Of a stretch of 64,000 nt of DNA, positions 10,185 through 22,062 are shown piece after piece. Position 1 is the stretch's first letter. Each line of letters opens with the position of its first letter. Origin of the DNA: Camellia lanceoleosa (lineage: Eukaryota > Streptophyta > Magnoliopsida > Ericales > Theaceae); assembly GCA_025200525.1 (NCBI GenBank), contig CM045762.1:121150979-121214978 (forward strand). Reading direction: 5' to 3'. The translations under genes and the position numbers were made by a program. The notes beneath the pieces were generated by a model that was not told the origin of the DNA, searched no databases, and worked only from the letters and a program-made list of their open reading frames with translations.

Positions 10185-12528
10185 TGTCACGACCCCATCC
10201 CGCCCCTAGTAGGATGGTGCCATGATGGCCAGTAATTCGAGACTACCAAAGGCCACTTACAAGATCACACACACACAAATCAGAGTAAACGTATGGGGCT
10301 TACAAATGCGGAAGCAATAATTAGAAGCTAAGTAGTCCATAAGAGCAGTGCTTAAGTTAAATGAAATGACATACATCACAACATAGATTTAGTACAATAA
10401 AATGGAGTACAAAAATTACATCTTGACTAAAAGGCTTCTCGGCCATCAATTACAAAATACAAGGAAATAACAAAGAAGCATAATCTTCAAGATGTTGCAA
10501 AATACAAATCCAAAACACATCGGCCAACACATCTAGGCGTCGCCGCCGTCTTGCTCATCACCTACATATATATAGAGAGGGTGAGCTTGGATACTCAGTG
10601 AATGGCATAAATAATAAAGGGTTTACATGAATGATATCCGAGGTCTTTTAACAAACAGCATATGGAATAAATCAAGCTCGTCTATCAAATCCTTCAAAGC
10701 TTCAAGTGATGCTTACTAACATCAATATGATACAAGAGATGACATTCCGGACAAACAAACCCACGCGGTAAAACCGTCAGTGGCAAGGCAAGACAAGGCA
10801 AGAGAGATCTCTAAACAAGGGTGTCGTTGCATTATAGTCCCCGGACACTAAGGACTTGTGCTACGAATGCTTATAGTCCCCTAGCACGTACGGACTTCCA
10901 AACTTTGTGCTACAAATGCTTATAGTCCCCTAGCACGTGCAGACTAGTGCCACAAATGCTTAAAGTCCCCTGGCACGTACGGACTTCCAGAAATGTCATC
11001 AAAACGAGATATAATGCTTGGTATACAAAATAGGGATAATCATTCATGCTTACAAATACTTTCCAAAACAAAGCAAAATAAGGCTTTTATCAAAACACTG
11101 TAACATAGCTTTATTAAAATACCACTCACTTATTCCTTCGAACGTCGGGGTCAAGGCAAGTCCAAGTCCTACAAACACATGGCAGAAATATGTTGATTGC
11201 ACTCTCAAACAAACTTTATATGAATGCAAATGATCTCGGCATTCCCCAAGAACTAAGTCAAATCAAAACAAACACTGTCTCCCATCTCGGGGAAACATGC
11301 TGGGCACCAACCAAGTCTTGGCCGAGGTCCCACACCTCCTCGCCGAGGTGTGGTCCCGGGGCCACTTTCAAAGAAATGAGGTCGGGAAAAATCTGGGTTT
11401 TCCCTCTGCTCAAGAACATGAAGAACATGAACATGAAGATCATGAAGAAGATGAATGCAAGGATCATAACTTGTTATTACAAAATCTGAGATTTCATGCT
11501 ATGAGTTCGAAATCATGAACCTGGGTGCCCATACTAGAAGATCTTTGGAAAAACAAACACAAAAGCATGTAACTTGTTGCAAACTTTCGGATTAAACAAG
11601 GCTTTTTCTCAAGAACACAAGAATACCAACTTTCTCTCTCTAAAACAATCTTTAAATCGATGTATGGCATTCAAAACATACTCAATCATGCAATGCAACT
11701 AGATGATCAGTAAGAACAACAAGAGTTAATCAAGATTCTAACCTCAATACTCGAATCCAACGGTTTGAACTCTAAGGATCAAGCTTGCTACCCACTTCTC
11801 ACTCTAAAATCCCTCCTTCTCCTTCTAGAGCTTCTCTCTCTTCTCCAAGACAAGAATGTAACAAATGGTGGGTTTCTCTCTCTCTGCCGGCTGATTTAAC
11901 ACTCAGCTCGGACACGTGGCAACGGTTGATTGGTTCTCCTCAAAAAGGTGATAGATTGACAAGACAAGTCTATGACAAAGCGTGTTCAACAAGCTAGGCG
12001 GCAAAGGACTCGGCAAGTAGTGACATCGGCTAACAACAAGACTTCGCAACAAAGGGACAATGACTTGACTAAGAGAACTTCGGCAACAAAGAACAATGAT
12101 CTCGGCTAGGAAGAACAACACTTGACTAAGCTGTGCCACACCTTGGCCTAGATGTGCCACACCTCGGTCTATGTCATACCACTCCAGGACAAGATCACTT
12201 CGGCACAAGGATAACATCTCGGCCCAAATAATACACATCTCGGCCTAGGCGATACACACCTCGGCCCAGATGATAATCATCTCGGCCAATATGTCAGGAC
12301 AAAGGTGGAGGTCAACAAAGAAATCCTAAGATGGTCCTAAGTGTAAAAGCATCAAAAGGGTGACTTATGCTCTAGATGACCTCGGCTCAAACACACACTC
12401 TCACCAAGAGACATAGCATTCAAGTAACACTTATGCAAGACAAGTCAAGATTCGAAATGCAAGCTTAACAAGGCAAAATCATGTAAAATGCATATGAGTA
12501 TGGTTAGGGTAGTGTGAGGGTCATTACA
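10185..12528 (-). repeat. Element A 3' LTR (2344 bp)
   Basis: TG...CA-bounded, next to the polypurine tract. It contains a run of 28-30-bp hairpin units (10821-10976), a TATA-like ATATATATA at about 10566, and many short CTCGGC/TTCGGC words between 12000 and 12400. Confidence 0.95.
10821..10976. repeat. Hairpin-forming minisatellite in element A LTR (U3)
   Basis: Four units lie at 10821-10848, 10858-10887, 10907-10936 and 10947-10976. Each has short inverted arms around an 18-nt loop that shares TATAGTCCCC or TAAAGTCCCC. The arms are GTGTC/GACAC, GTGCTA/TAGCAC, GTGCTA/TAGCAC and GTGCCA/TGGCAC. Arm changes are matched on the other side. Related units occur at the same place in the LTRs of B and D. 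On the element's strand they lie in U3, a few hundred bases upstream of the TATA-like box. Confidence 0.8.
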
Positions 12529-12545
12529 TCCTACCCCCCTTAAAG
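12529..12545 (-). other. Element A polypurine tract
   Basis: On the minus strand AAGGGGGGTAGGA lies directly before the TG of the 3' LTR. This is the site that primes plus-strand DNA synthesis. The same sequence sits at 44664-44680 in element B. Confidence 0.85.
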
Positions 12546-13730
12546 AAGTTTGGTCCCCAAACTTGAGTTACCTTGATCTGAAAACAACTCAGGATATCGA
12601 GCTCTCATCTCTTCTTCTATTTCCCATGTGGCATCCTTGCCGTAATGTTCCTTCCATTCAATTTTCACCATTGCTATAGATTTGTTCCTCAACTGTTTCA
12701 CTTGTCTGTCAAGAATTCTCATCGGCTTCTCCTCATAGCCCAAATCTTCATTTATCACAATCCCGGAATAATCAATCACATGCAGTGGATCTCGGATATA
12801 CTTCCTCAACATCGAAATATGGAACACATTGTGCACTTGACTAAATTCTGGTGGTAAAGCAAGCCTGTAAGCAGTCGTGTTAATCTTTTCAAGAATCTCA
12901 AATGGTCCGATGTAACGAGGCACTAACTTACCCTTCTTCCCAAATCTGGAGACTCCTTTCATTGGCGAAATCTTCAGGAATACATGATCCCCAACTTCAA
13001 ATTCCAATTCTCTTCTTCTCCTAAGGCATAGCTCTTCTCCGACTCGGGCGCTTTTGATCCTCTGTCGAATAAGCTTAATCTTCTCGGTTGTCACTTGAAT
13101 CGATGGGCCGATCAAAACTCTATCTCCTACTTCGTCCAACATATTGGCGACCGCACTTCCTTCCATACAAAGCTTCAGACGGTGCCATGCCAATGCTAGC
13201 TTGATAACCTGTTGTGTTTAATTCCACTAATGGTAAATGTGCTCCCCAACTTCCCTGGAAATCTAGTACACATACCCTGGGCATATCTTCAAGTGTCTGA
13301 ATCGTGCTTTCTGTTTGTCCATCGGTTTGCCGGGGAAAAGCTGTGCTAAACCTCAACTCGGTTCCCAAGGTCATTTGTAGACTTTGCCAAAATCTGAAAC
13401 AAACTTGGATCTCGATGCAAACAATAGACATCGGCACACCGTGAAGTCTCACAATCTCATTTATATATATCTGACTAATCGGGTCAAGATTGAATGTAGT
13501 GCGAGCAGCAAGAAGTGTGCTGACTTAGTTAATCTGTCGACAATAACCCAAATCGAATCCATTCCCTTTAGTGTCTTCGGCAAACCAATTACAAAATCCA
13601 TGGAGATATGTTCCCACTTCCATTCAGGAATCGGCAAGGGTTGAAGAAGTCCTGCTGGTCTCTGATGTTCCGCTTTCACTTGTTGACATTGCAGGCATTG
13701 GGATACAAACTCGGCTATCACTTTCTTCAT
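12540..13730 (-). pseudogene. Element A integrase with chromodomain, broken
   Basis: Three overlapping frames carry the pieces. 13461-13730 has the end of the zinc-binding H2C2 region ([16 protein letters not shown]) and the first catalytic Asp region ([10 protein letters not shown]). 13120-13452 has the middle of the core, and 12540-13193 the GPF motif (YIGPFEIL) and chromodomain-like tail. The stretch that should hold the second catalytic Asp is scrambled: after MSIV it reads CIEIQVCFRFWQ where element B has SDKDPKFVSRFWQ. Frameshifts lie near 13456 and 13150. It cannot make an active integrase. Confidence 0.9.
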
Positions 13731-13748
13731 GTTCGGCCACCAAAAAGT

Positions 13749-15235
13749 CTACTTTACATCATGATACATCTTAGTGTTTCCTGGATGGACAGCAATTCTG
13801 GAACCATGAGATTCTTGCAGAATCTTTCCTTTCAACTCAGGGACGTCGGCCACGCACAACCTTCCCTCAAACTTAAGCACTCCATTATCAAAGGTGTAAC
13901 CTAACCTCGGCCTGGTGTCAATCTCGTCGGCTACCTTCTTCAGGAACTTATCCTCCATTTGCCTTGCTTTTACTTCTTCAATGATGGTCGGCTCCGCTGA
14001 GATCATGGCTAAACACGCCAAACTTCCCATTGTCTTCCTGCTTAATGCATCGGCTACTGAGTTGGCCTTGCACGGTGGTCTTGAATCTACATGTCGTAGT
14101 CCTTCAATAATTCCACCATCTTCTCTCTCAAATTTAGTTCTTCGAGTAAATAAGTACTTCAAACTCTTGTGATCCGTGAAAACTTGGCAAGAAGCTCCAT
14201 ATAAGTAATGACGCCAAATCTTCAAAGCGAACACCACTACCGCTAGCTCTAAATCATGGGTAGGATAATTCTTCTCATCAGGTTTCAACCGGCGAGACGC
14301 ATATGCTATGACCTTACCTCCTTGCATTAATACACAACCCAAACCCTTATGTGAAGCATCGCTATAAATCTGAAATTCCTCATTGCGATGGAAGTACAAG
14401 AAGGTGTCAGAACTAATCTTGTCTTCAACTCCTGGAAGGCTAACTCTCTATCTTCGGTCCATTCATATGTCACTCCTTTCTGAGTCAACTGTGTCAATGG
14501 CACTGCAATCCTTGAGAAGTCCTTTACAAACTTTCTGTAATAACCTGCCAAACCCAGAAAACTACGAACCTCGGACACGTTGGTCGGCGTCGGCCAATTT
14601 ACCACGGCTTCAATCTTGCTGGGATCAACAGAGATACCCTCTTCATTAATCACATGCCCTAAAAATGAAATGCTGGAGAGCCAAAACTCACACTTACTCA
14701 ACTTAGCATACAATTTTCTGTCCCTCAAGGTCTGTAGGGCAAGTCTCAGATGACCTTCATGCTCGGCTGTACTCTTGGAGTAGATTAATATGTCGTCAAT
14801 AAAAACAACCACAAATTTGTCTAGGTACGGCTTGAAGACTCTGTTCATTAAATCCATGAATGCTGCCGGCGCGTTAGTCACTCCAAAAGGCATTACTAGG
14901 AATTCGTAGTGGCCATACCTCGTCCGAAAAGCAGTCTTCTCAATATCCTCGGCTTTAACCTTCAACTGGTGGTAGCCGTGCCTAAGGTCAATCTTGGAAA
15001 AGACTCGTGCTCCTTGTAATTGATCTAGCAAATCATCAATCCGAGGCAACGGGTACTTGTTCTTAATGGTTACCTTGTTGAGTTCTCTGTAGTCAATGCA
15101 AAGACGAAGTGTACCATCCTTTTTCTTAACAAACAAGACTGGTGCTCCCCATGGTGAAGTGCTCGGCCTAACAAAACCCTTATCCAACAATTCTTGTAGT
15201 TGCACTTTCAATTCCTTAAGTTCGGCTGGGGCCAT
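13749..15235 (-). pseudogene. Element A reverse transcriptase and RNase H, broken
   Basis: 14327-15235 holds RT motifs: [32 protein letters not shown] and [13 protein letters not shown] with the FIDD catalytic pair. A frameshift near 14360 moves into 13749-14399, which holds RNase H ([33 protein letters not shown]) and the start of the integrase zinc region. An in-frame stop at 13749 follows MYHDVK. RT itself looks whole. Confidence 0.9.
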
Positions 15236-15259
15236 CCTATAGGGTGTCTTGGAGATCGG

Positions 15260-16019
15260 TCAGATTCGACAGACGATGTCCACGGTAAACTCTATGTCTC
15301 TATCGACTAAGTGGCCAGGCAATTCATTTGGAAAGACGTCGGGGAACTCACTAACAACTGGGATGTCGGCTAAATTAACACTTCCATTCTGATCACTCAA
15401 TATACTACACAAGTAGCCATGGCACCCTCTCTGAATCAACTTATAGGCCTTGATGGACGAAATCAGGTAAGGTGGGGACACTACTCCTTTACCTTGGAAA
15501 ATAACCTCGGCTTGGTTTGGGGGTCTCAACGTGACACTCTTCAAAACACAATTAATAGATGCATGATTTGTCACTAACCAATCCATTCCTAATATGGCAT
15601 CAAAAGTGAGTCATGTTCAACGGCATCAAGTCGATTAATAATTCTACACCCTCAATCACAATAACACACGCCCTATAGATAGATGCAACAATCATAGTTC
15701 TCCCAGATGGGGTAGATACACATAACACATAGTCAAGGGGTTCTTGTTCCCTATTCAATTTCTCGGCAAACTTAGCAGATACAAATGAATGCGTAGAACC
15801 CGAATCAATCAATATGTATGCATCTTGAGAGCAGATTGGGAGTATACCTGACACTACTGCCTCAGCATTCTCGGTGTCTCCTGGCACTAGCGCGAAAACC
15901 CTGCCTTGCCTCATCTGTGTCCTTCCGACGTTGCTTCCCTGTGCAGAGCCCGAGGTGCTCACATTTTTCTTACCATCATCAATCCTTGACTTCGGACAGT
16001 CTCTCACACGATGACCCAT
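15260..16019 (-). pseudogene. Element A CCHC end and aspartic protease, broken
   Basis: 15600-16019 begins inside the zinc knuckle (GHRVRDC) and holds the protease active site [20 protein letters not shown] frameshift near 15600 leads to 15260-15586, the protease-RT connector (MDWLVTNHASINC, PDVFPNELPG). An in-frame stop at 15260 separates this from RT. Confidence 0.88.
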
Positions 16020-16049
16020 TTCTCCACATTCAAAACAAGCGCCTGACGC

Positions 16050-16958
16050 CTAGCAAACCGAATGCGACTTCCCACAACTTGCACACATCGGCTTAGTATT
16101 ACCTTCCTGGTTCGAGTTGCTGGAGCTGCCGACATTCGCCTTCTTCTTGGCATTAAAAGGAACTCGGCGGTTATCATAGTTCTGTCTCTTCCTCTGATTC
16201 TCTCCTGTATTCTGATATCGGTTCAGATTAGCTTCTGCAAGAATGGCCTTGTCCAAAACTCCTGCATAAGTCGGCATGTTGAGCATGTTGACTCTATCCT
16301 GTATTGGTCCACGCAATCCGCTTTCAAACTTCCTAGCTTTCCTATATTCATCACTGACCATATGAGGCGCATACCTCGCCAATTCGGTGAAGGCACGGTC
16401 GTATTCCGCCACTGTCTTGTTTCCCTGTGTCAAGGTCTGGAACTCTGTGGTCTTGCGGTCTCGAACACTGATAGGGAAATGTTTGTTGTAAAACAGTTCT
16501 AAGAATTTGGCCCAAGTTAAGTCGGGATTTTCTTCTCGAGTCAGCATCCACCATCTTCGAGCGTCGTCGTCTAACGTAAATGCAGCCAATGCCACCTTCT
16601 GCGCGTCTGTGCTGGGAAAGATCTCAAATAGCTTCTCCATTCCTAGAACCCATGCTTCGGCTTTCATCGGCTCTATGCCCCCTTGGAATCTCGGCGGGTT
16701 CATCTTCTTGAACTCCTTAATCAAAGTCAGGGTTCCCTCTCCATACAAGGCTGGCTGTAGGGGCACTTGGGGTACTGGAGGGGGTGGAGGCGGAACTGCA
16801 TATCGGCCATTAGTCTGCTCGGCCTGGGTAGTTGTAGCACTAGCATTCTGTTGTCTGACTTGTCTCAACTCCCGAGTTAATCCTTCAACTAGTCTTTCCA
16901 GTCGATCTAACCTGTCTTCTGATTGACCTCGGCCAACTGGTGGTCTTCCTCTCCTCAT
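16050..16958 (-). pseudogene. Element A gag
   Basis: Starts at MRRGRPP (16958), the same start motif as in element B. It carries a typical gypsy gag domain ([40 protein letters not shown]) and an Arg/Asn-rich linker. An in-frame TAG at 16050 after SHSVC cuts it just before the CCHC knuckle (CFECGEMGHRVRDC), which follows in the same frame. Gag packages the element RNA into particles. Confidence 0.9.
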
Positions 16959-17155
16959 AATGCTATGAGTATGCAAAGTGTGACTTTAAAACAAAATGAG
17001 CAACAAAGTATGTATGCAAGCAACAAGCGATTATGCCGAGATGATGCACGTATTGTCAAATAGCAAGCAACATGATGCAATCCTAGCATCTTTCTAAGGG
17101 AAATCCTATGCTCCTTAGGACTCAAAGTGTGTGAATAACGTACTACATGGAACTT

Positions 17156-17169
17156 GTGCTCTGATACCA
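17156..17169 (-). other. Element A primer-binding site (initiator Met tRNA)
   Basis: On the minus strand TGGTATCAGAGCAC lies three bases inside the 5' LTR. This is the complement of the 3' end of plant initiator-Met tRNA, the usual primer of plant LTR elements. Confidence 0.92.
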
Positions 17170-17172
17170 ATC

Positions 17173-19521
17173 TGTCACGACCCCATCCCGCCCCTAGTAG
17201 GATGGTGCCATGATGGCCAGTAATTCGAGACTACCAAAGGCCACTTACAAGATCACACACACACAAATCAGAGTAAACGTATGGGGCTTACAAATGCGGA
17301 AGCAATAATTAGAAGCTAAGTAGTCCATAAGAGCAGTGCTTAAGTTAAATGAAATGACATACATCACAACATAGATTTAGTACAATAAAATGGAGTACAA
17401 AAATTACATCTTGACTAAAAGGCTTCTCGGCCATCAATTACAAAATACAAGGAAATAACAAAGAAGCATAATCTTCAAGATGTTGCAAAATACAAATCCA
17501 AAACACATCGGCCAACACATCTAGGCGTCGCCGCCGTCTTGCTCATCACCTACATATATATAGAGAGGGTGAGCTTGGATACTCAGTGAATGGCATAAAT
17601 AATAAAGGGTTTACATGAATGATATCCGAGGTCTTTTAACAAACAGCATATGGAATAAATCAAGCTCGTCTATCAAATCCTTCAAAGCTTCAAGTGATGC
17701 TTACTAACATCAATATGATACAAGAGATGACATTCCGGACAAACAAACCCACGCGGTAAAACCGTCAGTGGCAAGGCAAGACAAGGCAAGAGAGATCTCT
17801 AAACAAGGGTGTCGTTGCATTATAGTCCCCGGACACTAAGGACTTGTGCTACGAATGCTTATAGTCCCCTAACGTCACGGACTTCCAAACTTTGTGCTAC
17901 AAATGCTTATAGTCCCCTAGCACGTGCGGACTAGTGCCACAAATGCTTAAAGTCCCCTGGCACGTACGGACTTCCAGAAATGTCATCAAAACGAGATATA
18001 ATGCTTGGTATACAAAATAGGGATAATCATTCATGCTTACAAATACTTTCCAAAACAAAGCAAAATAAGGCTTTTATCAAAACACTATAACATAGCTTTA
18101 TTAAAATACCACTCACTTATTCCTTCGAACGTCGGGGTCAAGGCAAGTCCAAGTCCTACAAACACATGGCAGAAATATGTTGATTGCACTCTCAAACAAA
18201 CTTTATATGAATGCAAATGATCTCGGCATTCCCCAAGAACTAAGTTAAATCAAAACAAACACTGTCTCCCATCTCGGGGAAACATGCTGGGCACCAACCA
18301 AGTCTTGGCCGAGGTCCCACACCTCCTCGCCGAGGTGTGGTCCTGGGTCCACTTTCAAAGAAATGAGGTCGGGAAAAATCTGGGTTTTCCCTCTGCTCAA
18401 GAACATGAAGAACATGAACATGAAGATCATGAAGAAGATGAATGCAAGGATCATAACTTGTTATTACAAAATCTGAGATTTCATGCTATGAGTTCGAAAT
18501 CATGAACCTGGGTGCCCATACTAGAAGATCTTTGGAAAAACAAACACAAAAGCATGTAACTTGTTGCAAACTTTCGGATTAAACAAGGCTTTTCCTCAAG
18601 AACACAAGAATACCAACTTTCTCTCTCTAAAACAATCTTTAAATCGATGTATGGCATTCAAAACATACTCAATCATGCAATGCAACTAGATGATCAATAA
18701 GAACAACAAGAGTTAATCAAGATTCTAACCTCAATACTCGAATCCAACGGTTTGAACTCTAAGGATCAAGCTTGCTACCCACTTCTCACTCTAAAATCCC
18801 TCCTTCTCCTTCTAGAGCTTCTCTCTCTTCTCCAAGACAAGAATGTAACAAATGGTGGGTTTCTCTCTCTCTGCCGGCTGATTTAACACTCAGCTCGGAC
18901 ACGTGGCAACGGTTGATTGGTTCTCCTCAAAAAGGTGATAGATTGACAAGACAAGTCTATGACAAAGCGTGTTCAACAAGCTAGGCGGCAAGGGACTCCG
19001 GCAAGTAGTGACATCGGCTAACAACAAGACTTCGGCAACAAAGGGACAATGACTTCGGCTAAGGACAGAACTTCGGCAACAAAGAACAATGATCTCGGCT
19101 AGGAAGAACAACACTTGACTAAGCTGTGCCACACCTTGGCCTAGATGTGCCACACCTCGGTCTATGTCATACCACTCCAGGACAAGATCACTTCGGCACA
19201 AGGATAACATCTCGGCCCAAATAATACACATCTCGGCCTAGGCGATACACACCTCGGCCCAGATGATAATCATCTCGGCCAATATGTCAGGACAAAGGTG
19301 GAGGTCAACAAAGAAATCCTAAGATGGTCCTAAGTGTAAAAGCATCAAAAGGGTGACTTATGCTCAAGATGACCTCGGCTCAAACACACACTCTCACCAA
19401 GAGACATAGCATTCAAGTAACACTTATGCAAGACAAGTCAAGATTCGAAATGCAAGCTTGACAAGGCAAAATCATGTAAAATGCATATGAGTATGGTTAG
19501 GGTAGTGTGAGGGTCATTACA
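17173..19521 (-). repeat. Element A 5' LTR (2349 bp)
   Basis: Bounded TGTCAC...TTACA and next to the primer-binding site. Its second hairpin unit is damaged (CTAACGTCACGG where the other LTR has CTAGCACGTACGG). The other units match the left LTR. Confidence 0.95.
17552..17563 (-). promoter_or_regulatory. TATA-like box of element A 5' LTR
   Basis: CTATATATATG on the minus strand lies in a TCTC-rich context. It predicts a U3 of about 1.95 kb and R-U5 of about 0.35 kb. The box is kept in the LTRs of B and D (about 49779-49790, 42546-42560, 32577-32592). Downstream, A and B share GGCGGCGACGCC. Confidence 0.55.
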
Positions 19522-19526
19522 TTAAC

Positions 19527-20805
19527 CAATAGAGCGAAAGGAAAAGGAATATGAGAAAGAGAGACTGAACGGACTTATCGCCTGTGAAAATAATGTCAAA
19601 GATGGTGTTGTTTCCGATAAGGAACATCGGAGATATCTACAGTGACAGTAAGGAATGAGAGAGATGTTTGACGGATGAAGAGAGTTGATATAGCAAAACA
19701 GTACAACAAAATGCGTAATATTCATTTTTCAACAGTTCTATAACATATGTACAAATTGATAAAATCATAACTACGGCCAAAGGTTTGTATATGTATGACA
19801 TATTAATGTGAAAGAGCTATAGTTTCGAGATAAATGTATTTACTAGATAGAGAAATATCACCAGAATGAATAGTGTTGAAATAGATAGAGAAAATAGTGA
19901 CGAGTTCAAGGATCTATTGCAGAGACACAAGAGTATAGAGAAGAAGAATCTAGTGAGGAAGAACTATCAACGATGGTCGTTCGATGATTTCAGCGAAATA
20001 GAGAAGTCTGATTAAGAAGTAGAGAGAGCTCAGGTAGAACTAGGACAAATCAAGGGAAAGAAAATTGAGTGGAGAAAAAAATGAAGAATAGTTGGGGAAA
20101 AAATTTAGAAGAAAAATTATTTAGTACAACAAAATAAAATCACGTCATAGATAATTTTTTTCAACATATTTTTATTAAAATTTAGTTAAATTATATATAT
20201 ATGTCTATAAGTGTATATAGATATTTTAAAAAGTGTATCGTTTGTATATTATTATTTCTAGTATCTTTAATGAAGATACCATGACTAAAAATAAAGCTAA
20301 AATAGAGATAGGTGATCAATTGCAATTGTCACTTAGGAACGACACTTCAAAATTAATTGAGAGAGTTGAGAGTTTAGAGAGAATGAGAGTTTGAGAGACA
20401 GATTTGTTTGTGAGAAATAAAATGTGAAAGGGGTGGTATTTATAGGACTTGGGAGGGAGGAGTTAATTTATATATATAAAAAATAAAATAAAAGAAAAAT
20501 TGGTCGTTGGTGGAATTAACGGTTATATGACTCTTTCAAATTGTTTTGATTTAAATTTTTGACCATTGCATTGACAAGGGGGGCATGGAGCCATTGGGGT
20601 CTGGTCGAGATAGATGGGGAAGAAAATTTTGGGGCGAGCTCACGGGATGGGTCACACTCTATAACAACAAGGTTAGGCCGGGCTCTAGAACACATATCTT
20701 AGGTTGGGTTTAGGCTCGAGCCTTGTTGGGCTTACCCAGGGCACGAGCGGACTTGGGGTTTGCCGCGAGCTCGTGGGCCAAATATACATTCCTATATGTG
20801 GGTAA
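19527..20805. other. Intergenic, possible old DNA transposon end
   Basis: No recognisable protein. 20640-20790 is markedly richer in GC and repeats GGCTCGAGCC, CACGAGCGGACTTGG and GCGAGCTCGTGGGCC words, like subterminal regions of plant hAT elements. No terminal repeats or target duplication were matched. Confidence 0.35.
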
Positions 20806-21990
20806 TGATTATGAGATATATGATTAGTGGTTATGATATATGTGATATTGATTATGAAACAAAGGGTGCTGGTTATGAGATGTGGTTATAATATATGTGA
20901 TTTTGGTTATGAGTAGAGTGGTATAGTTATAAGTCAAAGGGTGTTTGGTTATGAGATATGTGATTAGTAGTTATGATATATGTGATGTTAGTTATGAGAT
21001 ATGTGGGTAATGGTTATGAGCAAAGTGGTGTCAAAGGGTGTTTGGTTATGCTATATGTGTTAGTAGTTATAAGATATGTGGGTAATGGTTATGAGCAAAG
21101 TGGTGTCAAAGGGTGTTTGGTTATGCTATATGTGTTAGTGGTTATGAGATATGTGGGTAATGGTTATGAGCAAAGTGGTGTCAAAGGGTGTTTGGTTATG
21201 CTATATATGTTAGTGGTTATGAGATATGTGGGTAATGGTTATGAGCAAAGTGGTGTCAAAGGGTGTTTGGTTATGTTATATGTGTTAGTGGTTATGAGAT
21301 ATGTGGGTAATAGTTATGAGCAAAGTGGTGTCAAAGGGTGTTTGGTTATACTATATGTGTTAGTGGTTATGAGATATGTGGGTAATTGTTATGAGCAAAG
21401 TGATGTCACAGGGTGTTTGGTTATGCTATATGTGTTAGTGGTTATGAGATATGTGGGTAATGGTTATAAGCAAAGTGGTGTCAAAGGGTGTGGTTATGCT
21501 ATATGTATTAATGGTTATGAGTTATGAGATATTGGTTATGTGACTAGTAGTTATGAGATATGTGATGTTGGTTATGATCAAAGTGGTGTGGTTATGAGCA
21601 AAAATGTGTTAATTATAAGATATGTGATTAGTGGTTATGAGATATGTGATGTTGGCTATGACAAAAAGGTGTTGGTTACGAGATATGTAACTAGTGATTA
21701 TGAGATATGTGATGTTGGTTATGACTCAAAATGACTAGTTATGAGATGTGGTTATGATTTATGTGGATAGTAATTATGAGATATGTGATCAATGGTTATG
21801 AGATATGTGATATTTGTTATGATCAAAGTGGTGTTGGTTATGAGATATGTCATTATGATTATGAAATATGTGATATTAGTTATGAACAAAATGGTGTTGA
21901 TTATGAGATATTGTTATGAAATATGTGATATTAGTTATGAATAAAATGGTATTGGTTATGAGATGTGGTTATAACTAAGTTATGATCAAT
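20806..21990. repeat. Minisatellite; seven 75-bp units inside a degenerate array
   Basis: The word ATGTGGGTAA starts at 21001, 21076, 21151, 21226, 21301, 21376 and 21451, an exact 75-bp period. The flanks (20806-20990 and 21530-21990) are looser arrays of GGTTATGAGATATGTGAT-type words of about 22-30 bp, which look like the ancestral unit. Because 75 is a multiple of three, one frame stays open for 184 codons as a 25-residue repeat. There is no other sign of a gene. Confidence 0.95.
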
Positions 21991-22033
21991 TTAATTATAG
22001 TTATGAAGAAATATGATTTTAGCTCATAACTAT

Positions 22034-22062
22034 AAAAGTGACCTGTTTAGCAGGTGACTTTT
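22034..22062. repeat. 12-bp inverted repeat, 5-nt loop
   Basis: AAAAGTGACCTG and CAGGTGACTTTT are complementary except for one central mismatch. It sits at the edge of the minisatellite and may be a transposon terminus. Confidence 0.6.

Larger units (their letters stand above)
10185..19521 (-). mobile_element. Element A: full-length Ty3/gypsy chromovirus (Tekay/Del-like), coding region broken
   Basis: Two near-identical LTRs start TGTCACGACCCC and end ATTACA, flanked by a perfect 5-bp target-site duplication TTAAC (10180-10184 and 19522-19526). The element reads on the minus strand: primer-binding site next to the right LTR, then gag, protease, RT, RNase H, integrase with chromodomain, polypurine tract, left LTR. 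The order RT-RH-INT is gypsy. The C-terminal chromodomain-like block (VKIEWKEHYGKDATWEIEEE) places it with chromoviruses, and the very long LTRs and this motif fit the Tekay/Del clade. By eye I saw only about a dozen to fifteen differences between the LTRs, so insertion is recent, yet the coding part has three in-frame stops and at least four frameshifts. Confidence 0.95.

Noticed and set aside
11018..12238. Small open frames in the LTRs of A, repeated at 18005-19231, and similar ones in B and D
   Set aside because: They occur because LTR copies are near-identical; frames are not kept between A, B and D and match no known protein.
17477..17546. Short conserved frame starting MSKTAATPR in LTRs of A (and MSRTAATPR in B) as a leader peptide
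   Set aside because: Its ATG is only about 10 bp past the TATA-like box, so it should lie upstream of the transcription start.
21001..21525. Evenly spaced repeats as a CRISPR array
   Set aside because: The units are contiguous with no unique spacers, and the DNA is from a plant nucleus.
20973..21527. 184-codon open frame as a repeat protein gene
   Set aside because: It is produced by a 75-bp DNA repeat whose length is a multiple of three; no start context, splice sites or known domain.
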